Assembly (NCBI GenBank): GCA_020353195.1
Contig: CP070691.1
Span: 2,481,175-2,516,727 of the forward strand
Length of the DNA: 35,553 nt
Direction of reading: 5' to 3'
DNA from: Phycisphaerales bacterium
Lineage (GTDB): Bacteria > Planctomycetota > Phycisphaerae > UBA1845
This document shows, piece by piece, positions 7,160 through 14,029 of this stretch (position 1 is the stretch's first letter; each line of letters begins with the position of its first letter). A program made the position numbers and the translations under genes. The notes under the pieces were generated by a model. The model was not told the origin of the DNA. It saw only the letters and a list, made by a program, of their open reading frames with translations, and searched no databases.

Positions 7160-8107
7160 TCAATGTCTTGCCTTCGGCCCCGTTGCGATCCATGCTCTGC
7201 GTCGCGCCGTCTCGACGAATCCCCAGCGCTTGTACAAGCCCAGGGCGGGATGGTTGTCGCTGTCGACGGCCAAGGTCAGGAACGTCGCCCGGCGGCGAGC
7301 GCATTCATCGACGGCACGCGCGAGCAGTGCGTCGCCCATGCCTTGGCCCCGAACTTCGGGGGTCACACCCATATACACGACCTCCAGCACGGGACGGCGC
7401 AAGACTTGGGACAGTAGCAGAACGCCTGCGAGTTGCGAGCCGCATGAGGCGACGAGCCATAACGCCGGATCGTGCCGCCCGGTGGCGCGATGCATCGCCA
7501 GCACGTCTTCGGTGTCCCGCAGGCCCGTCAGGTCGGGGCAGTCCAGACTGCCCACATAGGTGAGATCCAGGGCTTGGATGAAAAGATGGTGAGTGTGTTG
7601 CGAATAGGGAACGAACGACAGGTCGGTCCGGATGCGAGTCCGGGCGGGGGGGGCGTCGGCGGGTCGCTCTTGGTAGGCCAACTCCGCCAGGAAGTGGAAG
7701 CCGGCGTCCGACAATGCCTCTTCCGTGTTCGAGGCCTCGGGCCAGACCAGCGCCTGGGCGATCGCCATCGCCTGCTCCCACGTCCGCTCCTGCAGCGCCC
7801 GGAGCATGGAGGTCATCTCGCGGCGGTAGCGTTTGGCCACTCGCTCCGGCGGGAGATAGACCAGCGTGATTCGGCCCGGCGTCGCGACGGACGCGCACGC
7901 GCAGACGAGACGGCTGCCGCGGAACACGCCCAGCACCGGTTCGATCGACAGCGATAAGCCCCGCACGAAGTTCGTCAGTTCGGCCACCCGGTGGTTGGTG
8001 GCGCGGTCGGGAACGGTCTGGCCGGAGACGACCATTCGCAGCGCCGCAGCGTGCTGGGCGTCGGTGGGTTCAAGAAGACGGATTCCGTCCGGTGTGTCGT
8101 GTTCCAT
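7160..8107 (-). CDS. Tandem GNAT-family N-acetyltransferase
   Basis: The ATG at 8107 gives 315 residues (MEHDTPDGIRLLEP); the frame is open upstream but that part is Pro/Arg-rich noise. The C-terminal half (about 165-315) is a complete GNAT domain. It has the strand VVYMGVTPEVRGQGMGDALL, with the acetyl-CoA loop R-G-Q-G-M-G, and the closing motif NHPALGLYKRWGFVE. The N-terminal half has the length and strand pattern of a second, degenerate GNAT fold without a clear pyrophosphate loop, as in mycothiol-synthase-like double GNAT proteins. The substrate is unknown. It lies upstream of the candidate origin and dnaA on the same strand. It is divergent from the HEAT-lipoprotein operon, with about 275 bp between them. 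Confidence 0.8.
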   Translation of the reverse strand: MEHDTPDGIRLLEPTDAQHAAALRMVVSGQTVPDRATNHRVAELTNFVRGLSLSIEPVLGVFRGSRLVCACASVATPGRITLVYLPPERVAKRYRREMTSMLRALQERTWEQAMAIAQALVWPEASNTEEALSDAGFHFLAELAYQERPADAPPARTRIRTDLSFVPYSQHTHHLFIQALDLTYVGSLDCPDLTGLRDTEDVLAMHRATGRHDPALWLVASCGSQLAGVLLLSQVLRRPVLEVVYMGVTPEVRGQGMGDALLARAVDECARRRATFLTLAVDSDNHPALGLYKRWGFVETARRRAWIATGPKARH

Positions 8108-8239
8108 CGGGAGGCCGTGGCGTTTCAGGCCCGGGTCGGACAGTCCGGGCGTTCGGTCATGGGCCGGGGCACGCTCCGAGGTGCGCCCTGGCGCGGTGTC
8201 CGGGTGGTGGTTTCGATGAAGCACCACCCGGGTGGCACG

Positions 8240-8263
8240 CCGGTCCCGCAACGCCGGGACCGG
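8240..8263. repeat. Perfect 9-bp hairpin in the divergent intergenic region
   Basis: CCGGTCCCG and CGGGACCGG pair around the loop CAACGC. Directly before it lies CCACCCGGGTGGCACGC, sharing GGGTGGCACGC with the repeat at 4165. No T-run follows and both flanking genes point away, so a terminator role is unlikely; a dispersed repeat or regulatory structure fits better. Confidence 0.45.
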
Positions 8264-8315
8264 GTCCGGGCGGATGCCATTGTAGTGCGGGATAGCGATG
8301 CGACAAAGACGCGGG

Positions 8316-8343
8316 TTGCAGGCCCACCGGCCGGGTCTATAAT
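8316..8343 (+). promoter_or_regulatory. Promoter of the HEAT lipoprotein-rsbW-STAS-mla operon
   Basis: A perfect TATAAT (8338-8343) is preceded after 16 bases by TTGCAG (8316-8321, three of six matches). Transcription would start near 8350, 34 bases before the GTG of the first gene. Confidence 0.6.
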
Positions 8344-8383
8344 CGCAACGATTGATTCTGGCGGGTGTTGTGGCGGATTTCGC

Positions 8384-8806
8384 GTGAGTGAGCGGTTGCG
8401 GTTTCCGTGGAGAATCCTGTGGCCCGTCCTGGTGACGGGGTGCTTGGGCGTGGTCGGCTGCGCGGGTAATCGGAGGGCGGCGGTGCGTCAGCTCGAGTCG
8501 CCGGACCCTTCGGAGCGTATCCTCGCCATTATCGAGTTGGCCGAGCGAGACGACGATGGGGTCAGCGGCGGCGGGCCGGTGGGTCGGGGATCGGTCGTTC
8601 CGCTTCTGGTGGATCGGCTGGAGGACGAGGACGAGGGCGTGCGTTTTTTCGCCATCGTGGCGCTGGAGAAGCTGACGGGTACGCGGAGGGGGTATCGTTA
8701 CAGTGATCCGGATCACCTGCGTCGTGAGGCGGTGCAGCGGTGGCGAGCGTCGGTGGCGGTCTCATCGCCGGGAGCGGTCGGGGGGGATGAGGGCGTCGAT
8801 TGGTAG
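8384..8806 (+). CDS. HEAT-repeat-like lipoprotein
   Basis: The GTG at 8384 gives 140 residues and follows the TATAAT promoter closely. The N-terminus is a lipoprotein signal: a basic start (SERLRFPWR), a hydrophobic core (ILWPVLVTGCLGVVG) and a lipobox LGVVGC with Cys26 as the modified residue; Cys20 (VTGC) is an alternative. The mature part has two helical HEAT-type units, RQLESPDPSERILAIIELAE and PLLVDRLEDEDEGVRFFAIV (the latter with the usual D-x-x-V-R turn). It ends with a short degraded third unit. HEAT proteins bind other proteins. As first gene before rsbW and the mla genes, it might link the envelope to that system, but this is inference. No specific family is recognised. Confidence 0.7.
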   Translation: MSERLRFPWRILWPVLVTGCLGVVGCAGNRRAAVRQLESPDPSERILAIIELAERDDDGVSGGGPVGRGSVVPLLVDRLEDEDEGVRFFAIVALEKLTGTRRGYRYSDPDHLRREAVQRWRASVAVSSPGAVGGDEGVDW

Positions 8807-8837
8807 CGGTGGGCGTGCTGCAGAGGATGGAGGTTTC

Positions 8838-9269
8838 GTGGCCCTGCCGAAGTGCGTGGAGATGCGAGTTCTCAGCGACCCCGCGAACCTGCGGGTGGTC
8901 CGCGAGGCGGTGCGCCGATCCGCGGGTGAGGTCGGGTTTTCGGAGGCCGACACCGAGCAGATCGCCCTGGCCGTTGACGAGGCCCTGGCCAATGTCATCA
9001 AGCACGGCTACGATCAGCAGTACGATCAGCCGATCGACATCCGCATCGAGCCGGTGGCTGAATCCGGTCGGAGCGGGTTGGGCCTTTTCATCCGGGATTT
9101 CGGGGCGACGGTGGATCCGGAGACGATTTGCGGGCGCGACCTGGCCGATGTCCGCCCCGGCGGGCTTGGGGTGCACATTATCACGAGTGTAATGGACGAA
9201 GTGCGGTACGAATCGGCCGAGGGTGGTGGCACGCGGCTGAGCATGGTGAAGTGGAGGGGACATGAGTAA
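8838..9269 (+). CDS. RsbW/SpoIIAB-type serine kinase (anti-sigma factor family)
   Basis: The GTG at 8838 follows GGAGG with 4-base spacing and gives 143 residues. The protein is a GHKL ATPase of the HATPase_c_2 type. It has the N-box VDEALANVIKHGY (Glu48, Asn52, His56), the G1 box IRDFG (Asp87), the G2 box GGLGVHII and a final GGGTRLSM strand, all intact, so kinase activity is expected. In Bacillus, such proteins hold a sigma factor and phosphorylate a STAS partner on serine. The next gene overlaps it by 8 bases and encodes just such a STAS protein. No sigma factor gene is near; instead the mla transport genes follow. Its real target may be a sigma factor elsewhere or the lipid transporter. 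Confidence 0.9.
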   Translation: MALPKCVEMRVLSDPANLRVVREAVRRSAGEVGFSEADTEQIALAVDEALANVIKHGYDQQYDQPIDIRIEPVAESGRSGLGLFIRDFGATVDPETICGRDLADVRPGGLGVHIITSVMDEVRYESAEGGGTRLSMVKWRGHE

Positions 9270-9600
9270 GGCGCTGCGGGATGTTCGGCAGGTTGGATCG
9301 ACGACGGTAGCGGTACCGGCGGGTGAGGTCGATCTTCAGCAGTCGCCGGGTCTATACCGGGAGATGATGGCGGTGTGCAAGGGCAAGCCGTCGAAGCTGA
9401 TCATCGACCTCCGCGAGGTGAGCTACATGGATTCATCGGGGGTGAGCACGCTGGTGGAGGTGTTCCGCATGGTCAACGGTTACGGCGGGTCGTTGATTCT
9501 GCTTGCGCCCACGGATCGCGTGCGCAGCATGTTCGAGATTGCCAAGCTCGATCAGTTCTTCACGATATTCGAGGATGAGCAAGAGGCGATGAAGGCATGA
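9262..9600 (+). CDS. STAS-domain protein, anti-sigma antagonist or MlaB-like
   Basis: A 112-residue single STAS domain. It overlaps the kinase gene by 8 bases (ribosome site GGAGGGG inside the kinase gene) and overlaps mlaE by 4 bases (ATGA). The strand LIIDLREVSYMDSSGVSTLVE contains the conserved D-S-S-G, with Ser58 at the position phosphorylated in SpoIIAA. It therefore fits a partner switch with the RsbW-like kinase. At the same time, a STAS subunit (MlaB) is part of the E. coli MlaFEDB complex, and here the gene is translationally coupled to the permease. Both roles may be combined; sequence alone cannot separate them. The C-terminal end FTIFEDEQEAMKA is as in anti-sigma antagonists. Confidence 0.9.
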   Translation: MSKALRDVRQVGSTTVAVPAGEVDLQQSPGLYREMMAVCKGKPSKLIIDLREVSYMDSSGVSTLVEVFRMVNGYGGSLILLAPTDRVRSMFEIAKLDQFFTIFEDEQEAMKA

Positions 9601-10478
9601 GTGATTCTCCCTCATCCGGACCGCCCGCCTCGGGTCCGTCGGCGGGTGCGGCGCGGTGGCGGCGGATGGTCGAGGGTGTCGGCGGCGCCGTGATCGGGTG
9701 GGTCGACCGGTGTGGCGAGACGGTTCGGTTCGTGGGGGACATGACCGACTTGCTGGGGCACACGCTGCGCTGGCTGTTTCGCAGCGTGTTCGTGCCCGGG
9801 GTCCGGCTGCGCCGGTCGGCGTTGGCGTACCAGATGGTGCGGGTCGGGGTCCGCAGCATCGGCATCGTGGTGCTGGTCCAGATTTTCATCGGGATCATTC
9901 TGGCGTTGCAGCTGGCTCCGACGCTTCGGGATTACGGGCAGTTGGAGCGGGTGGCGGATGTGGTGGCCATCGCGGTCGTCCGCGAGTTGGGGCCGCTGAT
10001 CTCGGCGATCGTCCTGAGCGGGTTCGCCGGGGCGTCGATCGCGGCCGAGATCGGAGCGATGAAGGAGGCGGAGGAGATCAAGGCACTGAAAGCGCACGCT
10101 TTGAACCCGTATCACTTTCTGGTGATGCCGCGGTTGCTGGCCACGGTCATGATGCTGACGGGTCTGACGGTCATTGCCGATGTGGTGGGGGTATTCGGTG
10201 GGTTCCTGACGAGTTGGCTGGTGCTCGAGGTTCCGCCGGCTACTTACGTCGATCTGACGCAGAGTGCGTTGGGTCTGAAGGATCTGTTCACGGGGCTGTT
10301 CAAAGCGGGTGTGTTCGGGATGCTGATTGCGCTGATCGCGTGCTGTGAGGGTTTGCGGGTCAGCGGAGGGGCGGAAGGGGTGGGGCGGGCGACGACGGCC
10401 ACCGTGGTCAAGTCCATCGTGGCGCTGATCGGCGTCGATGCTTTGTTCACGGCGGTGTTTTACGTGTTCGAGATATAG
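9597..10478 (+). CDS. mlaE: MlaE-family lipid ABC transporter permease
   Basis: The 293-residue protein starts with the ATG that overlaps the stop of the STAS gene. After about 60 residues, Pro- and Gly-rich and then amphipathic, it has the MlaE permease core. Hydrophobic segments are visible around 85-110 (GIVVLVQIFIGIILALQL), 125-150, 175-205 and 235-290. The family signature is present as SGFAGASIAAEIGAMKEAEEI, read here in two parts: GFAGASIAAEIGAMK and EEIKAL. In the Mla system the permease sits in the inner membrane and moves phospholipids between the inner membrane and the periplasmic MlaD ring. The ATPase and MCE subunits follow downstream, so the complex is complete apart from a possible periplasmic carrier MlaC and lipoprotein MlaA, which are not in the window. 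Confidence 0.93.
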   Translation: MSDSPSSGPPASGPSAGAARWRRMVEGVGGAVIGWVDRCGETVRFVGDMTDLLGHTLRWLFRSVFVPGVRLRRSALAYQMVRVGVRSIGIVVLVQIFIGIILALQLAPTLRDYGQLERVADVVAIAVVRELGPLISAIVLSGFAGASIAAEIGAMKEAEEIKALKAHALNPYHFLVMPRLLATVMMLTGLTVIADVVGVFGGFLTSWLVLEVPPATYVDLTQSALGLKDLFTGLFKAGVFGMLIALIACCEGLRVSGGAEGVGRATTATVVKSIVALIGVDALFTAVFYVFEI

Positions 10479-10593
10479 GGGGCACGGGGCCGGGAGATTT
10501 GCGGGGTGAAGGGGCTGGTGAGCGGCGAGCGGCGGATCCGGCGTTCATCGTCGGTGCTGGTGTTTTTTTGGATGCGGCGGTTGATCGTCTGCC

Positions 10594-11460
10594 ATGGACA
10601 GTGACGTCATCATATCGGTGCGCAACGTGGTCAAGACGTTTCGGAGCCCGGGGGGCGACGAGGTCCGGGTGCTCGACGGTGTGACGTTCGACATTCTGCG
10701 GGGCGAGACGATCGTCATCATGGGGGGTAGCGGGTGCGGTAAGAGCACGCTGCTGAACTGTCTGATCGGCGAGTACACGATCGACGGCGGGCAGATCATC
10801 TACTCGACCGAACGGATGCCCGAGCCGCGTGACATCGGCGAGCTGCCCGAAGCCGAGTTGAACGAGGTTCGAAAGCGGTTCGGGATTCTGTTCCAGAGCG
10901 GCGCTTTGTTCAATTCGATGTCGGTGGCCGAGAACATCGCCCTGCCCATCCGGGAGCATTCCGACGTTCCCGCGCGGCTGATCGACACGATCGTCACGCT
11001 GAAGCTCGAGCAGGTCAAGATGCTCGAGCACCGCGACAAGATGCCCGCGCAGCTTTCCGGCGGGCAGAAGAAACGGGTGGGTCTGGCGAGGGCGACGGCT
11101 CTGGATCCGGAGATCCTGTTTTACGACGAGCCGTCGGCGGGGTTGGATCCCGTGACGTCGGCCACGATCGACGAGTTGATGATCGATTTGTCGAAGAAGC
11201 TGTTGGTCACCAGCGTGGTGGTGACGCATGAGATGGACTCGGCGTTTCGGATCGCCGACCGCATGGTGATGCTGGAGAGGGGGCGGGTGCTGAAGCTCGG
11301 CGCGCGGAGCGAGTTCGAGGCTCTCCGCGACGCTCCCGCCGAATCGCTGACGGGCCGCGAGGAGAAGCTGATGAACCAGTTTCTGAACGGGTTCAGCGTC
11401 GGGCCCCTGACCGACGTGCACGGGATGAGCGAGTACGAGAAACTGATCATCGCCGGATGA
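10594..11460 (+). CDS. mlaF: MlaF-type ABC ATPase
   Basis: A 288-residue ABC ATPase with Walker A GGSGCGKS (residues 44-51), the signature LSGGQKKRVGLARA (from about 153), Walker B EILFYDEP and the D-loop SAGLDPVTS. The phrase DEPSAGLDPVTSATIDEL is characteristic of the Mla/Ttg2A group rather than of importers. The H-switch is in VVVTHEMDSAFRIADR. The C-terminal 40 residues extend beyond the core; in MlaF such a tail contacts the neighbouring subunit. The start ATG at 10594 has no clear ribosome site, and 115 bp separate it from mlaE, so expression may depend on read-through of the operon. It energises lipid movement by the permease encoded just upstream. Confidence 0.95.
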   Translation: MDSDVIISVRNVVKTFRSPGGDEVRVLDGVTFDILRGETIVIMGGSGCGKSTLLNCLIGEYTIDGGQIIYSTERMPEPRDIGELPEAELNEVRKRFGILFQSGALFNSMSVAENIALPIREHSDVPARLIDTIVTLKLEQVKMLEHRDKMPAQLSGGQKKRVGLARATALDPEILFYDEPSAGLDPVTSATIDELMIDLSKKLLVTSVVVTHEMDSAFRIADRMVMLERGRVLKLGARSEFEALRDAPAESLTGREEKLMNQFLNGFSVGPLTDVHGMSEYEKLIIAG

Positions 11461-11589
11461 GATCAGCCGGCGCAGGAGCGGGTGGTGCGGGCGGCTTGTC
11501 CGCCCGTGCCCGACGCCGGGCGATTATCGACGTGTGTGTCGAGGATCGGTGGCGCGTGTAGCCAGAGACAGCCAATCACGGACACGATC

Positions 11590-12945
11590 ATGGCGAAAGC
11601 AACGAATACGTTCGCACTGGGATTGACGGTGATCGTCATCCTGGTTCTGTTCTTCGCGGTCCTGTTATTCATCGGGGGTAGCGACGTGTTCGGCCCGTCG
11701 ATGACGGGGTATTCCGTGCGGTTTTCGGCGGCCGCGCCTCTTCCGGACGAGGTGAAGGCCGGGGCGGCTGTTTTCTGCGGGCTGCGTAAGGTCGGGAGCG
11801 TCGAGGGGGTCACGCACAGAAGTGCCGTGGACGAATCGACCGGGCGCAATCGGCTGTTCGTCTATCTCGATTTCACGGTCAGCGATGAAGTCGCGCTGCG
11901 CAAAGACTGCAAGATCGTCGCCCGGGGTCCGCTGCTCGGGGGCGGAGGCAAGCTGGTCATCACCGATCCCGGCGTCGTCGGTGAGCCGCTGCCGCCGGGC
12001 GCGACGATCGAGGGGATGCCCGGCGGCACGTTCGATTCGGCTCTGGAGGCGCTGGCCGGTGAGATCAACCCGAACAACCCGGCCGGGCTGATGGCGCTGG
12101 TCAAGATGGAGCTCGACGCCGGCAACGCGCGGTCGATGCTGGCCAAAGCGCACCGGTCGATTGACGATTTGAACGCGATTACGGCGGACATCAGCCGGCA
12201 GGTGGACCCGCGTCAGAAGGAGGCGCTGATTGCCAAGGTGGGTTCGGTCCTGGACAACGTCAACGCCGCGACCGGGTCGTTACGGGAGCAGCTGACGTCC
12301 GGCGTCGACGGGGTGGCGCTCGCCAAGGTGCACGAGGGGCTTGACACTCTCAACGCGAGTCTGTCGGCCGCGTTGGCGATGCTCGAATACAATCGCCCGG
12401 TCATCGACGAGACGATCGCCGGGGTCCAGCGGACGGTGGACACGCTGGATCGTCGTATCGTCACACCGGTCGGCGACGAGCTTGACGTGGCGGCTGATAC
12501 GAGTCTGCTGGCCAAGCTGCACGTTTCGTTCGATCGGCTGAACCGGTCGCTGGGGGACGTGAGTGTAGTCACTGACAAGACGCGCGAAGTCATCGTGCTG
12601 AATCAGGACCGGTTGGACAGCATCTTCGCGAACGTGAACGAGACCAGCGCCCACCTGAAGTCGGCGTCCAAGGAAATCCGGCGCAGTCCGTGGCGGCTGT
12701 TGTATCGGCCGTCGCTGCCGGAAATGAAGGAGCTGAACATCTTCGACGCGTCGCGGGAGTTCACCGAAGCGGCGGCCCACCTGGATGATTCGGCCACGCA
12801 GTTGCGTGCGTTGCTGGACGCGCACGGTGGCCGGCTTGCCGCCGACGACCCGGACCTGCAGAAGATCAGAGCCCGGTTGCAGGATACGTTCGAGAGGTTC
12901 ACGATCGCCGAGAAGGCGTTGTGGAAGGAGCTGTCGGGCCGGTAG
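11590..12945 (+). CDS. mlaD: MCE-domain protein, MlaD-like with long helical C-terminus
   Basis: The ATG at 11590 (MAKATNTFALGLTVIV) gives 451 residues; an open upstream stretch is probably not translated. One membrane helix (about 9-30) anchors it. The MCE domain follows (about 40-150), with the strand pattern YSVRFSAAAPLPDEVKAGAAV, cited here as YSVRFSAAAP, then VKAGAAVFCGLRKVGSV. From about 160 to the end the protein is almost entirely helical with heptad-like Leu/Ala/Val spacing. E. coli MlaD has only about 180 residues; this is more than twice as long. In related MCE proteins such helices form a needle or tube across the periplasm, so this one could bridge to the outer membrane. It is the last gene of the operon, followed by a strong hairpin. 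Confidence 0.88.
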   Translation: MAKATNTFALGLTVIVILVLFFAVLLFIGGSDVFGPSMTGYSVRFSAAAPLPDEVKAGAAVFCGLRKVGSVEGVTHRSAVDESTGRNRLFVYLDFTVSDEVALRKDCKIVARGPLLGGGGKLVITDPGVVGEPLPPGATIEGMPGGTFDSALEALAGEINPNNPAGLMALVKMELDAGNARSMLAKAHRSIDDLNAITADISRQVDPRQKEALIAKVGSVLDNVNAATGSLREQLTSGVDGVALAKVHEGLDTLNASLSAALAMLEYNRPVIDETIAGVQRTVDTLDRRIVTPVGDELDVAADTSLLAKLHVSFDRLNRSLGDVSVVTDKTREVIVLNQDRLDSIFANVNETSAHLKSASKEIRRSPWRLLYRPSLPEMKELNIFDASREFTEAAAHLDDSATQLRALLDAHGGRLAADDPDLQKIRARLQDTFERFTIAEKALWKELSGR

Positions 12946-12977
12946 GTGGGGCACGGATATCCGGGGTCCAACAATGC

Positions 12978-13006
12978 CGCGGCGGCCCCTCTGGGCCGCC
13001 GCGTTT
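12978..13006 (+). terminator. Terminator of the mla operon
   Basis: CGCGGCGGCCC and GGGCCGCCGCG form a perfect 11-bp stem around CTCT, followed by TTT. It lies 33 bases after the mlaD stop. Confidence 0.75.
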
Positions 13007-13233
13007 GGCAAGTCACGATCTTAACGGAAGGAGGAGGGAGTTTTCGCTTTCGTCTACTTTCTATCCCTACTACGCCGGGAAGCGTGCGGGGTTCGCAAAA
13101 AAGGGGAGATTCTGCGGGCGCGTGTCTCGTCCGGCGCGAGGGTGGGTGGGCCGTCCGGCCGGATATGCGCGTAACCTACTGTGGGCAATGGAATTGCTGT
13201 TGCTCCCGATACGGTGTTTGGCAGGTGATACAA

Positions 13234-13260
13234 CGGTCCCCGTGCTGGGGGCCGTTTGTC
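13234..13260 (+). terminator. Hairpin with T-rich end, possible end of a small transcript
   Basis: ACGGTCCCC and GGGGGCCGT form a 9-bp stem (one T-G pair) with loop GTGCT, followed by TTGT. It resembles an intrinsic terminator although no gene ends nearby, so it could mark the 3' end of a small RNA starting somewhere after 13010. Confidence 0.4.
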
Positions 13261-13762
13261 CCCGGCGTCCGGTGGGGGTTTCCTGACGTGCGCGGTAGGG
13301 GCCGGCAGTGTCCGTGGGGTATGTCGTTGGCGGTGTGTCCCGGTGCATGGTTGCTGAGCATGAGATGCGGCTTTCGGGGGTGGCGGTCCGGGGCCCTGTG
13401 CGCGTTCGGGTCGGGCGTGGGGTACGGCCGACGGCGGTGTCGGGGTTGACCGCCAGCGCCCGCGGAGCTACGCTACGTGCCGGGTCGGTCCGGACCCCAG
13501 AGCGTCGGTCCGAGTCGGCTGTCCGGAGCTGAGACGGGGCGGTTCGCGGGGACTCGACGGGGTCGGGTCCGTTGCGGACGGTGGGCTTTCCTCTTCGCGG
13601 CGGGAAGCGCAGGCCTCCGCGCCGGGTGGTGGCCGCGTCCACCTCATGCGGCGGATACGGTTCTTCCATAGTTCGTTCCGAGGCGACCGAGATTCGACCC
13701 CGGGTACCGCGATCCCAGGCGGGGCGCGCAGGAGCGCGATGGTGGAGGCCGGGGCGGCGATT

Positions 13763-13789
13763 GTCCGTTCCCTTGCCTTGAGAACGGAC
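13763..13789 (+). repeat. Inverted repeat directly upstream of tRNA-Gln
   Basis: GTCCGTTC (13763-13770) and GAACGGAC (13782-13789) pair perfectly with an 11-base loop, ending 5 bases before the tRNA. In the precursor RNA this would make a hairpin next to the RNase P cleavage site. Confidence 0.5.
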
Positions 13790-13794
13790 TCGGG

Positions 13795-13866
13795 TACCCG
13801 GTGGTGTAATCGGTAACACACCAGGTTTTGGTCCTGGCATTCCTGGTTCGAGTCCAGGCCGGGTAG
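13795..13866 (+). tRNA. tRNA-Gln (anticodon TTG)
   Basis: A 72-base tRNA. The acceptor arms TACCCGG and CCGGGTA pair perfectly, with discriminator G as usual for glutamine tRNAs. The anticodon stem CCAGG/CCTGG encloses TTTTGGT, giving anticodon TTG (reads CAA). The T-arm is CCTGG-TTCGAGT-CCAGG. CCA is not encoded. A hairpin lies 5 bases upstream. No neighbouring gene shares the transcript clearly; prs follows after 163 bp. Confidence 0.95.
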
Positions 13867-14029
13867 GTCCAGCGGCGGGCCGGAGAGGGTTCTGGGGCGA
13901 AGGCGGCGGTGATTTGGGAAGCGAGGCCCGGCGGTCTCGTGGTTGGGGCTGTTCCCGAAGGCGTGATGTGTATTCGCGCGGCGTAGGTCATTCCCTTGGA
14001 ATGGGCTGAGTCAGAGGAGTGGTTCGACC

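Larger units (their letters stand above)
13007..13794. other. 788-bp stretch without a recognisable gene
   Basis: Open frames on both strands here are rich in Arg, Gly, Cys, Trp and Pro without any family pattern, so I call none. A poly-A stretch (AAAAAA near 13097) and several hairpins stand out. The region could hold a small RNA or only spacer. It ends with an inverted repeat directly before tRNA-Gln. No 6S RNA, SRP RNA, tmRNA or RNase P pattern was recognised. Confidence 0.5.

Noticed and set aside
10545-10570. T-run after a weak hairpin before mlaF as a terminator
   Set aside because: The six-pair stem with one G-T pair is separated from the T-run by 8 bases, and the operon order suggests read-through.
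13680-13730. GATTCGACCCC stretch as a remnant of a second tRNA before tRNA-Gln
   Set aside because: No pairing arms could be built on either strand.
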